A stretch of 36,149 nucleotides of DNA from GWF2-43-63 sp035390965 (GTDB lineage: Bacteria > Bacteroidota > Bacteroidia > Bacteroidales > DTU049), in NCBI GenBank assembly GCA_035390965.1, contig DAOPKE010000019.1, forward strand, positions 1 to 36,149, read 5' to 3'. Positions 15,558-23,416 of this stretch are shown here, one piece after another. The notes below the pieces were generated by a model, which was not told the DNA's origin, searched no databases, and worked only from the letters and a program-made list of their open reading frames with translations. Each line of letters begins with the position of its first letter. Positions within the stretch are counted from its first letter, which is position 1. Position numbers and translations under genes: made by a program.

Positions 15558-16103
15558 ATGAACGAAGAATTTGAAAAACAATTTGCAGAGCTTCAGAAAA
15601 AAGTCGGTAAGCTTGAAAAAGGCACCAAAGACCAGCTGACCATGGTCGTTTTTTCGGGAGATCTTGATAAACAGATTGCAGCCATGATTATCTCCACAGG
15701 CGCTGCAGCATTCGATATGAAAGTGAAACTTTTCTTTACTTTCTGGGCAACAGCCGCTTTGCGTGATCCGAAAAAGAAAGCAAAAGGGAAAAATTTCCTT
15801 GGAAAAATGTTTGGCATGATGCTTCCCAAAGGCGCACGAAAGCTTAAACTTTCAAAAATGCACATGATGGGAATGGGCTCAGCCATGATCCGCGGACTGA
15901 TGAAAAAGAAAAAAGTGGCTTCCTTGCCCGAAATGTTCAAAACAGCGGGAGAACTGGGAGTTGAAATCAATGTGTGTGAAATGTCAATGGATCTGATGGG
16001 CTTCAAAGCTGAAGAGCTCATTGATTATCCGCACATGAAAATCTGCGGTGTGGCTACATTCCTGGCCGACGCAGCCGAAAGCAAAGTTCAATTGTTCATT
16101 TAA
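15558..16103 (+). CDS. dsrE2: DsrE2-like sulfur-relay protein
   Basis: The 181-residue protein belongs to the DsrE/DsrF/DrsH-like family, DsrE2 branch. Landmarks are TMVVFSGDLDKQIAAMIISTGAA near the start, the mid-section FTFWATAALR, the conserved NVCEMSMDLMGF with Cys140, and the closing CGVATFLADAAESKVQLFI. Members carry persulfide sulfur on the conserved Cys and pass it to or from TusA. The start at 15558 is chosen because the promoter lies inside the longer frame from 15501. It heads the rightward operon and is followed 20 bp later by TusA. DsrE2 with TusA next to Hdr-like genes is a known pattern in sulfur-oxidising prokaryotes, but it is not typical of Bacteroidota. Confidence 0.88.
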   Translation: MNEEFEKQFAELQKKVGKLEKGTKDQLTMVVFSGDLDKQIAAMIISTGAAAFDMKVKLFFTFWATAALRDPKKKAKGKNFLGKMFGMMLPKGARKLKLSKMHMMGMGSAMIRGLMKKKKVASLPEMFKTAGELGVEINVCEMSMDLMGFKAEELIDYPHMKICGVATFLADAAESKVQLFI

Positions 16104-16123
16104 AACTAAAAAAACATACTAAC

Positions 16124-16375
16124 ATGACTACAGAAGAATTAAAAGCACTGACCTCAAACCAGACTGTTGATGCCCGTGGTACCGCTTGTCCGGGCCCACT
16201 GCTTGCTGCAAAGAAAGCCATCGGCGAAATTGAATCCGGCGAAATTATGGAAATCCTTTCTTCGGATGAAGGCACCAAACACGACATTCCGAAATGGTGC
16301 GAAAAAATGGAACATGAATTTCTGGGCATCGTTGAAGAAGACAGTTATTCAAGACTTTTCCTGCGTAAGGCATAA
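16124..16375 (+). CDS. tusA: TusA-like sulfur carrier protein
   Basis: The 83-residue protein is a SirA/TusA family member with the active-site VDARGTACPGPLLAAKKAI, in which Cys22 carries the persulfide. The two-layer alpha/beta fold is of normal length. TusA proteins deliver sulfane sulfur to modifying enzymes or, in dissimilatory sulfur metabolism, to Dsr or Hdr-like complexes. Position between DsrE2 and the Hdr-like subunits points to the latter role. It is followed by a 101-bp gap and then the MvhD-like gene. Confidence 0.93.
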   Translation: MTTEELKALTSNQTVDARGTACPGPLLAAKKAIGEIESGEIMEILSSDEGTKHDIPKWCEKMEHEFLGIVEEDSYSRLFLRKA

Positions 16376-16476
16376 TATCGTATAAGCCCATCAGGGCAAC
16401 GTTTCATGTAATTGTTGACGACAGTTTTTTTTGACTGTCATTGTAGAATATTGTCCGAAAAAAAACATTTCAGCAT

Positions 16477-16926
16477 ATGGAAAACACAGCTTTCCGACCA
16501 AAAATCCTGGTCTTTTCAACTGATAAAATTTCCGATCCCGGAATTGATCAGGCAGGACTGCGCAAAATACATTATTCACCCTCGGTTTATGTGATTAGTT
16601 TACCCTGCTCATCGGGTATCAAACCGCGATGGATCATGCATGCCTATGAACAGGGATTCGACGGTGTTTTCATTGCCGCCGACGGACACGAATGCTCCTA
16701 CAGCCCACAGTGTGCCGAACACACAAACACAATAATTACTGAAACACAAACAATGATGAAAGCAAAAAACATCAGCCCCAAGCGCATTCGCATGGCGGCC
16801 ATCTGTTCGGTATGTGCCGAGCCTTTTGCTGCACACATGGAAAATTTCAGCAAAATCCTGTCGGACCTTGGCAGCATTGAAGATGAAAAAAATAAACCAA
16901 CAGACAACGAAAATATAGCATCATGA
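16477..16926 (+). CDS. MvhD-like (hydrogenase delta-type) iron-sulfur protein, altered cluster site
   Basis: The 149-residue protein matches the MvhD/FrhD-delta family, which passes electrons between HdrA-type flavoproteins and partners through a [2Fe-2S] cluster. Recognisable blocks are VYVISLPCSSGIKPRWIMHAYEQGFDGVFIA (Cys44), the DGHECSYSPQC block (Cys73, Cys79) and MAAICSVCAEPFAAH (Cys110, Cys113). The first canonical Cys block, near the start of the family (FxCNWC), is replaced by FSTDKIS at residues 13-19, so the usual cluster must be changed or lost. Its stop overlaps the next start (ATGA), so it is translationally coupled to the HdrA-like gene. In Qmo of sulfate reducers this domain is fused to QmoB. 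Confidence 0.82.
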   Translation: MENTAFRPKILVFSTDKISDPGIDQAGLRKIHYSPSVYVISLPCSSGIKPRWIMHAYEQGFDGVFIAADGHECSYSPQCAEHTNTIITETQTMMKAKNISPKRIRMAAICSVCAEPFAAHMENFSKILSDLGSIEDEKNKPTDNENIAS

Positions 16927-18272
16927 ACGAAGCCATTCAATCATTTGATACACTGGTAATCGGCGGTGGTATCGCTGGTCAGGAAGCCGCACTGAATCTG
17001 GCTGAAATGAATTATAAGGTTGTACTGGTGGAAAAAGATTTGTCCATCGGCGGCAAAATGATTCAACTCAGCAAGGTGTTCCCTACCCTCGACTGCGCAG
17101 CATGCATTACAACGCCCAAAATGTCGGAAACTGCTCGGCATCACAATATCACACTGAAATTATACACTGAGATCGACGCCATCGACAAACAAAACGATGG
17201 CAGCTTTCAGGTAACTGTAACCGAAAAACCGCGCTACGTCGATGATTCACTGTGCACCGGTTGTCAGGAATGTGAATTCGTTTGTCCACAGGTTATCAAC
17301 GATCATTACAATCACGACATGGTCGGACGCAAAGCCATTTACATTCCGTTCAATCTGGCCAATCCAAAAATTGCGGCCATCGACATTGACAACTGCATCA
17401 GTTGCATGCGCTGCGTAAAAGTCTGTGCGCCCAAAGCCATCGATTTCAAACAGACACCGAAAACATACACTATGGCTGTAAAATCAGTCATTGTCAGCAC
17501 GGGATTCAAATTGTTTCCTGCTACAGGTAAGCCCGATTACAATGCAGCATCGCTGCCCAACGTGATTGATGCATTACAGATGGACAGAGTGATTGCGCCC
17601 ACCCGCCCCTACAACGCTGTTGTCAGGCCCGGCGACGGCAAGGCACCCGAAAATATTGCTTACGTATTATGTGCCGGCTCGCGCGATTCATCCATTGCCA
17701 ACAAGGCCTGTGGAGCCGGTTGCAGCAACAATCCAATCTGTTCGCAAATCTGCTGCATGTATTCCATCAAGCAGGCACAGCTGCTGATGGGCGCTCTGCC
17801 ACTGGCCGACATCACCATTTACTATATGGATATCCGTGCATTTGGAAAGGGCTACGAAGAATTTTACACACAATCGAAGGGCATGGGTGTGAATTTTGTG
17901 AAAGGAAAGGTTGCTAAAATTCAGTCTCATCCAAATGGCAGCGGCGATGTTGTTGTGCGTTACGAAGATGTTCACACGGGCACCTACAAGGAAGCAAAGC
18001 ATGATTTGGTGGTGCTTTCAGTTGGTGTGCTGCCCGACAAAACCACTCCGAAAATGTTCAATAACGTAAAATTGGAATTGGACGAATTCAACTTTGTGAG
18101 ACAACCCGACCCCTTGCTCAATCCTGCTGAAACCAGCATCCCTGGCGTATTTGTGGCAGGTATGGCATCAGGACCGAAAGATATACCCGATTCAATATTG
18201 TCGGCTGGCAGCGCTGCTGCTGAGGTTGCATCGTATTTAAAAATAGCCACAATGGCACAAAGTCACGAGTAA
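16923..18272 (+). CDS. HdrA/QmoA-like FAD iron-sulfur protein (first HdrA paralogue)
   Basis: The 449-residue protein has an N-terminal FAD site (VIGGGIAGQEAA, glycines at 14-19) and the HdrA signature DCAACITTPKM (Cys58, Cys61). Two [4Fe-4S] motifs are inserted in the FAD domain at Cys111/114/117/121 and Cys158/161/164/168. A Cys-rich CGAGCSNNPICSQICCMYS block and the closing FAD strand PGVFVAGMASGPKDIPDSI follow. It lacks the N-terminal HdrA domain and the C-terminal ferredoxin domain, as in QmoA. It probably transfers electrons between the second HdrA, the MvhD-like protein and the HdrBC or QmoC units. It is coupled to the MvhD-like gene by a 4-bp overlap. Confidence 0.9.
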   Translation: MNEAIQSFDTLVIGGGIAGQEAALNLAEMNYKVVLVEKDLSIGGKMIQLSKVFPTLDCAACITTPKMSETARHHNITLKLYTEIDAIDKQNDGSFQVTVTEKPRYVDDSLCTGCQECEFVCPQVINDHYNHDMVGRKAIYIPFNLANPKIAAIDIDNCISCMRCVKVCAPKAIDFKQTPKTYTMAVKSVIVSTGFKLFPATGKPDYNAASLPNVIDALQMDRVIAPTRPYNAVVRPGDGKAPENIAYVLCAGSRDSSIANKACGAGCSNNPICSQICCMYSIKQAQLLMGALPLADITIYYMDIRAFGKGYEEFYTQSKGMGVNFVKGKVAKIQSHPNGSGDVVVRYEDVHTGTYKEAKHDLVVLSVGVLPDKTTPKMFNNVKLELDEFNFVRQPDPLLNPAETSIPGVFVAGMASGPKDIPDSILSAGSAAAEVASYLKIATMAQSHE

Positions 18273-18280
18273 TGAATGAA

Positions 18281-18422
18281 GCCACGAAGGCACGAAGACA
18301 TGAGTAATGAAAATTGGAAACAAAAACAACCACATCGAATTAAAGCCACGAAAACATTTTTCTTGTGCCTTGGTGTCTCTGTGGCCATCTTCCATGTTTC
18401 TGTGTCTTGATGTCTTAGTGGC
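18281..18422. repeat. Intergenic CCACGAAG-family repeat, copy 1
   Basis: GCCACGAAGGCACGAAGAC (18281-18299), GCCACGAAAAC (18345) and the inverse-type phrases CTTGTGCCTTGGTGTCTCTGTGGC and GTGTCTTGATGTCTTAGTGGC form an imperfect inverted array. It fills the 165-bp gap between the two HdrA-like genes. Phrases of this kind recur in intergenic DNA of many bacteria. Its role is unknown, but it would form hairpins in the operon mRNA. Confidence 0.65.
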
Positions 18423-18437
18423 AAAACCCAAAAGCAT

Positions 18438-20429
18438 ATGAAAGAAAGAATAGGTGTATATATTTGTCATTGCGGCGGCAACATATCCGATTATGTTGAT
18501 GTGGCCGAAGCCCAGCGTCTGATGCAAGACGAGGATGGTGTATTGCTGGCCAAGCACGTGATGTTTGCCTGCTCCGATGCCACGCAGACTGAAATGGTCA
18601 ATGACATCAAGGAACATAATCTCGATGCCATTGTGGTGGCTTCGTGTTCTCCAAAGCTGCATACACACACGTTTCGCGGAGTTGCCGATCGCGCTGGTCT
18701 GAATAAATACAATTACATTCAGGTGAACATCCGTGAACAATGTTCGTGGCCACACAGCGATAAACCCATCGATGCAACACACAAAGCGATAGGACTTATC
18801 CGTGCCGGCATCAAAAAAGCAGCATTGTCCGAAGCGCTTGAAAGCACCGAAATCAACGCCACCGAAGCCAGTCTGGTTGTAGGCGCAGGCATTGCCGGAA
18901 TGAAAGCTGCCATAGAACTCGCACGCAATGGCAACCAGGTGTATCTGATTGAAAAAGAAGCACGCATGGGAGGACAACTTCGAGATGTTGGCACTATTTT
19001 CCCGACAAATAAACCAGGTTTCGAACTCATTGACCGATTGACACAGGAAATAAAATCGGATTCGCGTATAACACTTTTCACGGAAACTGAAGTTGAAAAA
19101 GTGAATGGCAGCATCGGAAATTTTTCGGTTGATGTACATGTTCGCATGGCCGGCACAAATACTGAAAATATGACGCTGGCTGTAGGGTCAATTCTTATTA
19201 CGACAGGATTCGATCATTATTTACCCAAAGAAAATGAATATGGTTTTGGACAGTCCGACAGAATCATCACGTTGCCTGAATTAAAAAAACGCATGTCTGC
19301 ATCGGGCGGCATCGTTACACATAACGGAAAACCTGTGCGTTCACTTGCTTTTGTGTATTGCGTCGGTAGCCGTCAGAGCAAAGGCGAAAACAAATACTGT
19401 TCGCGCACTTGTTGCATGTCGGCCACACATACGGCTTTGCTGCTGAAAGAAAAAAACAGGGACATGAAAATTTTGCATCTGTACCGCGATATCCGCACCT
19501 ATGGCAAAATGGAAATTCTGTATGAAAAGTCATCGAAGCAGGGAGATATTTATCTCAAATTCGAAGAAAAAGAGCCACCGGTGGTTGAAGTCAATGGTGA
19601 CAATGTATCGGTGAAAATGAAAGATTATCTGACGCAGAAGCAGGAAATTGAATTTCAGCCCGATTTACTTGTGCTTGTAACGGGCTCTGTGCCGCGTTCA
19701 GACAGTACCGACATTTCTTCAAAATTTAAAATTCCCATCGGTGCCGATAAGTTTTTCAACGAAGTACACCCGAAACTCAAACCGGTTGAAACGGTTATCA
19801 ATGGTGTGCTGATCGGCGGTTCGTGTCAGGGTCCGAAAAACATCAGCGAATCGGTTCAATCGTCGCTATCGGCTGTATCAAAAATGATGTCGCTCATCAA
19901 AGATCATCGCATACAACTCGATCCTGTCATTGCGCGTGTGAATGCCGATGCCTGCATCTGGTGCGGCAAATGTGCCGAAGTATGTGAATTCGATGCCATA
20001 AAACAGGTTGAATATAACGGAAAACAAATTGCTGAAATAAATCCGGCAACCTGCAAGGGATGCGGCATTTGTACACCGATTTGTCCGACCGACGCCCTGG
20101 ATATAAAACTGTTTTCAAATGCAGAAATAGAATCAATGATTGATGGTTTTATGTCAGAAGTAAAACTGTCTGATGGTCAAAAAAATGAAGAAGAAAAACC
20201 TGCATCAGGTAAAAAACCAATCACACTGAAACGGTTTCCTGAAATCTGGACACGCATTGCCAACACCATGCAAAACGGACACAAAACCATTCCGGAAATC
20301 TCACAGGAACTTGGATTGGACACAAATACCGTTACCTGGCATCTGATGACCATGAACAAGTATTATTTTGTGGAATCGGATGGCATGGATAAAAAAGATG
20401 AGTACTATTATTACAAATTAAAAATCTAG
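18438..20429 (+). CDS. HdrA/QmoB-like FAD iron-sulfur protein with C-terminal winged-helix extension
   Basis: The 663-residue protein is a full-length HdrA type. The N-terminal HdrA domain is present (RIGVYICHCGGNISDYVD..., SPKLHTHTFR, NIREQCSW). The FAD site GAGIAG is at 149-154. The usual DCxxC motif is replaced by PTNKPGFELI near 189. After the FAD domain come two [4Fe-4S] motifs at Cys506/509/512/516 and Cys539/542/545/549. Residues about 592-663 form an extra segment resembling a winged helix: RIANTMQNGHKTIPEISQELGLDTNTVTWHLMTMNKYYFVES. That extension is not part of the usual HdrA or QmoB. It is probably the partner flavoprotein of the first HdrA-like subunit, feeding the membrane subunit encoded 5 bp downstream. 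Confidence 0.9.
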   Translation: MKERIGVYICHCGGNISDYVDVAEAQRLMQDEDGVLLAKHVMFACSDATQTEMVNDIKEHNLDAIVVASCSPKLHTHTFRGVADRAGLNKYNYIQVNIREQCSWPHSDKPIDATHKAIGLIRAGIKKAALSEALESTEINATEASLVVGAGIAGMKAAIELARNGNQVYLIEKEARMGGQLRDVGTIFPTNKPGFELIDRLTQEIKSDSRITLFTETEVEKVNGSIGNFSVDVHVRMAGTNTENMTLAVGSILITTGFDHYLPKENEYGFGQSDRIITLPELKKRMSASGGIVTHNGKPVRSLAFVYCVGSRQSKGENKYCSRTCCMSATHTALLLKEKNRDMKILHLYRDIRTYGKMEILYEKSSKQGDIYLKFEEKEPPVVEVNGDNVSVKMKDYLTQKQEIEFQPDLLVLVTGSVPRSDSTDISSKFKIPIGADKFFNEVHPKLKPVETVINGVLIGGSCQGPKNISESVQSSLSAVSKMMSLIKDHRIQLDPVIARVNADACIWCGKCAEVCEFDAIKQVEYNGKQIAEINPATCKGCGICTPICPTDALDIKLFSNAEIESMIDGFMSEVKLSDGQKNEEEKPASGKKPITLKRFPEIWTRIANTMQNGHKTIPEISQELGLDTNTVTWHLMTMNKYYFVESDGMDKKDEYYYYKLKI

Positions 20430-20434
20430 CAGCA

Positions 20435-21514
20435 ATGGCAACCATCAATTTTGAATTTGCTGATGATATAAAAAAATTCGGCGCGAATGATTTCGATGCA
20501 TGTTTCAATTGCGGCACCTGCACAGCAATCTGTGATTTATCGGATGCTGATAACTCTTTTCCGCGCAAAATGATTCGCTATACCACGCTTGGAATCACCG
20601 ATGAAATAAAAACTTCGCTCGATCCATGGCTGTGTTACTATTGCGGTGACTGCTCCACCAGCTGTCCGCGGCAGGCCGATCCCGGTAACCTGATGATGTC
20701 GCTGCGCCGCTGGCTGATGTCCAAATACGACTGGACCGGACTTTCAGGTCTGTTGTATCGGCACATGAGCGCCTACATTGTAGCTTTTCTGCTCATCGTT
20801 GGAGGAATCGCCGGCGCATATTTGAGTGATGTATTTACACAGGAAGAATGGCTGCATTACGGCCATATATTTGAAATGGTAGCCATTGGAGCTATTTTCG
20901 CTGTTATTCTGCTGCCCAATCTGATTCGCATGTGGTTTTTCACCGTGTGGAAACCTACAAAAAAATTCAATATTCAGCATCACTTAAAGGCGCTCGGAGA
21001 CTTATTTTTGCATATGTTCACGCAAAAACGTTCGCTCGATTGTGAAAAAGAACGTCGCGACAAAATCTGGTACTACGAGCATCTGCTGCTGGTTTTCAGT
21101 TACCTGTCATTGCTTTTCACTACGGTGTTTCTCGATTGGTTCAGCACCGAAAGCGTATATGTAAATGTGTTTGGCTATGTGGTTAGCGGAATCATTTTTA
21201 TTGTCACCACCGACTTTGTTATCCGCCGCATTCGCAAACGCAACGAAAAAAGCAAGTTTTCGCATCCGTCGGACTGGTTCTTTGTTATCTGGTTGCTGAT
21301 GATGGGCATATCCGCCTTTGCTGTGCGCGTGCTCATCGATACCAATCTGCTTGAAAACACTTTTGCGGTATATTTATTTCACCTCACCGTATTGGTTCAG
21401 TGGGCGCTCATCATCGTTCCTTTCGGCAAATGGACCCATTTTCTATACCGTTCGTTTGCGATGTATTTTGAAAAGATCAAATCGCTTACAGCGGTGGCAA
21501 GTAAGAAGCAGTAG
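20435..21514 (+). CDS. qmoC: QmoC-like HdrC/cytochrome b fusion, membrane subunit
   Basis: The 359-residue protein has an HdrC-type N-terminal domain with two [4Fe-4S] motifs (Cys23/26/29/33 and Cys67/70/73/77). A membrane part follows with about six helices (roughly 110-130, 140-163, 217-238, 243-265, 280-300, 311-332). Histidines in or next to the helices (YYEHLLL, YLFHLTVL, GKWTHFL) could bind heme b, as in the NarI/HdrE-type part of QmoC. QmoC exchanges electrons between the cytoplasmic HdrA-type flavoproteins and the menaquinone pool. The length and domain order match QmoC. It is the last gene of the rightward operon. Confidence 0.9.
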   Translation: MATINFEFADDIKKFGANDFDACFNCGTCTAICDLSDADNSFPRKMIRYTTLGITDEIKTSLDPWLCYYCGDCSTSCPRQADPGNLMMSLRRWLMSKYDWTGLSGLLYRHMSAYIVAFLLIVGGIAGAYLSDVFTQEEWLHYGHIFEMVAIGAIFAVILLPNLIRMWFFTVWKPTKKFNIQHHLKALGDLFLHMFTQKRSLDCEKERRDKIWYYEHLLLVFSYLSLLFTTVFLDWFSTESVYVNVFGYVVSGIIFIVTTDFVIRRIRKRNEKSKFSHPSDWFFVIWLLMMGISAFAVRVLIDTNLLENTFAVYLFHLTVLVQWALIIVPFGKWTHFLYRSFAMYFEKIKSLTAVASKKQ

Positions 21515-21525
21515 CAGGCCATAAA

Positions 21526-21570
21526 GGCACCAGATTTTAATGCCACGAAGACGCCAAGGCACAAAGATTT
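21526..21570. repeat. Intergenic CCACGAAG-family repeat, copy 2
   Basis: AAGGCACCAGATTTTAATGCCACGAAGACGCCAAGGCACAAAG-like text is here broken into GCCACGAAGACGCC and AAGGCACAAAG, the same family as the repeat at 18281-18422. The two copies bracket the second HdrA and QmoC-like genes. Confidence 0.55.
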
Positions 21571-21584
21571 TTACTCTAATAAGT

Positions 21585-21717
21585 TCCCGGCCGGAGCCAG
21601 ACAGAAGCACTAAAAATGACCGGACTTGCGGAGCGCCGGGATCGCTTGCTACACTTCAGACTTTTTTGGCAAACAGAACGGTTCCATATCCTTCGGACGA
21701 TGGAATGATCTGTTTGC
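21585..21717. other. Structured intergenic element with two inverted repeats
   Basis: TCCCGGC (21585-21591) pairs with GCCGGGA (21635-21641). Further on, GCAAACAGA (21669-21677) pairs with TCTGTTTGC (21709-21717), and inside it TTCCAT (21682-21687) pairs with ATGGAA (21700-21705) around a TCC/GGA tip. There is no T-run after the second hairpin on either strand, so it is not a plain terminator. It lies between the ends of two converging operons. Confidence 0.5.
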
Positions 21718-21857
21718 GTCACTGTCGCACTTCGAATTTTAGATCAACGACAACTAATTATAAATCAATATTGTTTTTCAGCGAATTTAGCAAAACAGCG
21801 AAGGTATATCGAAACCGCAAAAGACTGAAATATTCTCCGGCAAATAATTACGGTTTC

Positions 21858-21890
21858 AAAAAAAACCGGCTCAGAACAAGTCCGAGTCGG
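21858..21890 (-). terminator. Intrinsic terminator after OsmC
   Basis: On the leftward strand CCGACTCGGA pairs with TTCTGAGCCGG (one mismatch and one G-U) and is followed by eight T (21858-21865 on the plus strand as A). It ends the long leftward operon 22 bp after OsmC. Confidence 0.8.
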
Positions 21891-21912
21891 CCTTAGCGTT
21901 CAAACCTTCAAG

Positions 21913-22317
21913 TTATAACTTGATTATTTCGTGAGTGATATTTACACCGGCCTGGGTAAATAATACGCCCACAGGGCATGTTTTTTCAGTGGTTTCGAGA
22001 CACTTTTCAACTTTAGCAACATCTTCGGCCGTCTGAATTCTGAGTACAATATGTACATCGGTAATAGTCGGAGCATTGTCTTTTTGTTCGGCGTTCAGTT
22101 CTACTTCCATTTTTTCGAAAGAAAGACGCATTTTTTGTGCAACCATTGCGAAGATAGTTCCAATGCATCCGCTTAATGACATCACACACAGTTCAAGTGC
22201 TGTCGGGCCGTTGTTGTCACCGCCTTTGGCACCAGGAAGATCAACAACGGTGCTGTGATTACGCCCGTTGTCAACAACAGACTGAAAGTTTCTGGTCCAG
22301 AGAGAAATTGATTTCAT
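21913..22317 (-). CDS. OsmC-family protein
   Basis: The 134-residue protein has the OsmC fold landmarks: GPTALELCVMSLSGCIGTIFAMVAQK with the first redox Cys, and KTCPVGVLF with the second. OsmC/Ohr proteins reduce organic hydroperoxides, though stand-alone OsmC-like proteins are also found with sulfur-relay genes and may handle persulfides or thiols. The open frame extends upstream to 22647 inside HdrB, but the family N-terminus (MKSISLWTRNFQSVV) sets the start at 22317. It is the last gene of the leftward operon, 34 bp after HdrB. Confidence 0.85.
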   Translation of the reverse strand: MKSISLWTRNFQSVVDNGRNHSTVVDLPGAKGGDNNGPTALELCVMSLSGCIGTIFAMVAQKMRLSFEKMEVELNAEQKDNAPTITDVHIVLRIQTAEDVAKVEKCLETTEKTCPVGVLFTQAGVNITHEIIKL

Positions 22318-22351
22318 GTTTTCTTTTTTTAGTATTTGGTTGTAATTTTTT

Positions 22352-23416
22352 TCAACAACAGAGGTGAAGCGGCTTTTCGGGCATTCCCATATCCGTTTCA
22401 TTCGGTCCTTTGTACTTGGCTTTCGGATCATAGCTGACTCCAAGCTTATCCAATAAAGGTTCCACAGCCACCTGATGCACCTGCAAACCAATGTCCCATG
22501 GATTGTATCCCAACAACAATCCGGCAAGCTCTTCATAAGTAAGGACCGGAATTCCATACCCATTCTCCCCATATGTTTTCCCATCCATTTCGGCAATGAC
22601 ATATTGCCAGCGATCGAGAAAATAGGTGCACCCGGGACAATTGGCAATTATGCAATCGGGCTTGTAGGGCTGCATGGAATCAAATTTGATTTTTGAATTG
22701 GCAACAGAATAACCACGATTGGATTTAAGCAGATACTGACGAAATCCAAACCCACAGCAATGGCGACGTTCGGGGTAATCGACCTGCGCGCCGCCCCAGG
22801 CATCAATCAATCCTGCAAGCACATAAGGAAATTCAGCACCACCAACACCACGTTCAGGAAATATTTTTGCATAGTGACAGCCCACATGATCAACCACTTT
22901 AAGTGGCTCATTGGTGTTTTTATTTATTAATCCAAACTTTGCCTTTGCAGCAATTTCGTTTCGGAATTTATAAATAATATCACTGGTGTGTGCCAGATTT
23001 TTCGGAATTTCAAATGTCATTCCGGTCGTCCGTTTCAAAATTTCACGTGCTTCTTTTTCTTTTTCAGGAAAATGTTTCCATGTTTCAATCATTTCGGAAT
23101 AAATACCAAAAGAAGTAACACAAGAACACACAAAATTCTCAAAACCTGCCTCCGTCATCAGCGCAAACTGACGTGCCACAACAGTCATGGTCGTTTCGAA
23201 AGGAATCACACCCGAATGATAGGCGATGCCTGTACACGTGGTCTGGCGCGGATCATCGTAAATATTTTTTCCAAGATCATTGGCAAGAATTTTCATGAAA
23301 AGATCTTCTGCCGCCGGAAAAAAATTCTGCCGGATGCAACTGCGCGCCAGATAATAATCATCGTCGGCAATTTCTTTCTGATAATTTTCCCAATTAATGT
23401 TTGGCTGATATTTCAT
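22352..23416 (-). CDS. hdrB: HdrB-like protein with one degenerate CCG domain
   Basis: The 354-residue protein is a CCG-domain protein of the HdrB type, which in methanogens holds two non-cubane [4Fe-4S] clusters that reduce disulfides. The second CCG motif is complete: Cys180, Cys220-Cys221 and Cys260-x2-Cys263. The first is altered: Cys27, then Cys61-Thr62 instead of Cys-Cys, then Cys97-Ser-Cys99 instead of CxxC. The protein is longer than the usual 290-300 residues and ends in HLCC. Its start overlaps HdrC by 4 bp, and an AAGGAGG ribosome site lies 9 bp before it. It is the likely catalytic subunit of the Hdr-like complex; the substrate is unknown. Confidence 0.88.
   Translation of the reverse strand: MKYQPNINWENYQKEIADDDYYLARSCIRQNFFPAAEDLFMKILANDLGKNIYDDPRQTTCTGIAYHSGVIPFETTMTVVARQFALMTEAGFENFVCSCVTSFGIYSEMIETWKHFPEKEKEAREILKRTTGMTFEIPKNLAHTSDIIYKFRNEIAAKAKFGLINKNTNEPLKVVDHVGCHYAKIFPERGVGGAEFPYVLAGLIDAWGGAQVDYPERRHCCGFGFRQYLLKSNRGYSVANSKIKFDSMQPYKPDCIIANCPGCTYFLDRWQYVIAEMDGKTYGENGYGIPVLTYEELAGLLLGYNPWDIGLQVHQVAVEPLLDKLGVSYDPKAKYKGPNETDMGMPEKPLHLCC

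Noticed and set aside
18237..19139. A 300-codon leftward frame
   Set aside because: It lies opposite the second HdrA-like gene and the intergenic repeat. The HdrA frame is certain.
16923..21514. Canonical sulfate-reducer Qmo complex
   Set aside because: The MvhD part is a separate gene with altered cysteines, HdrBC is encoded nearby, and AprAB and Sat are missing from the window, so only a Qmo-like label is justified.
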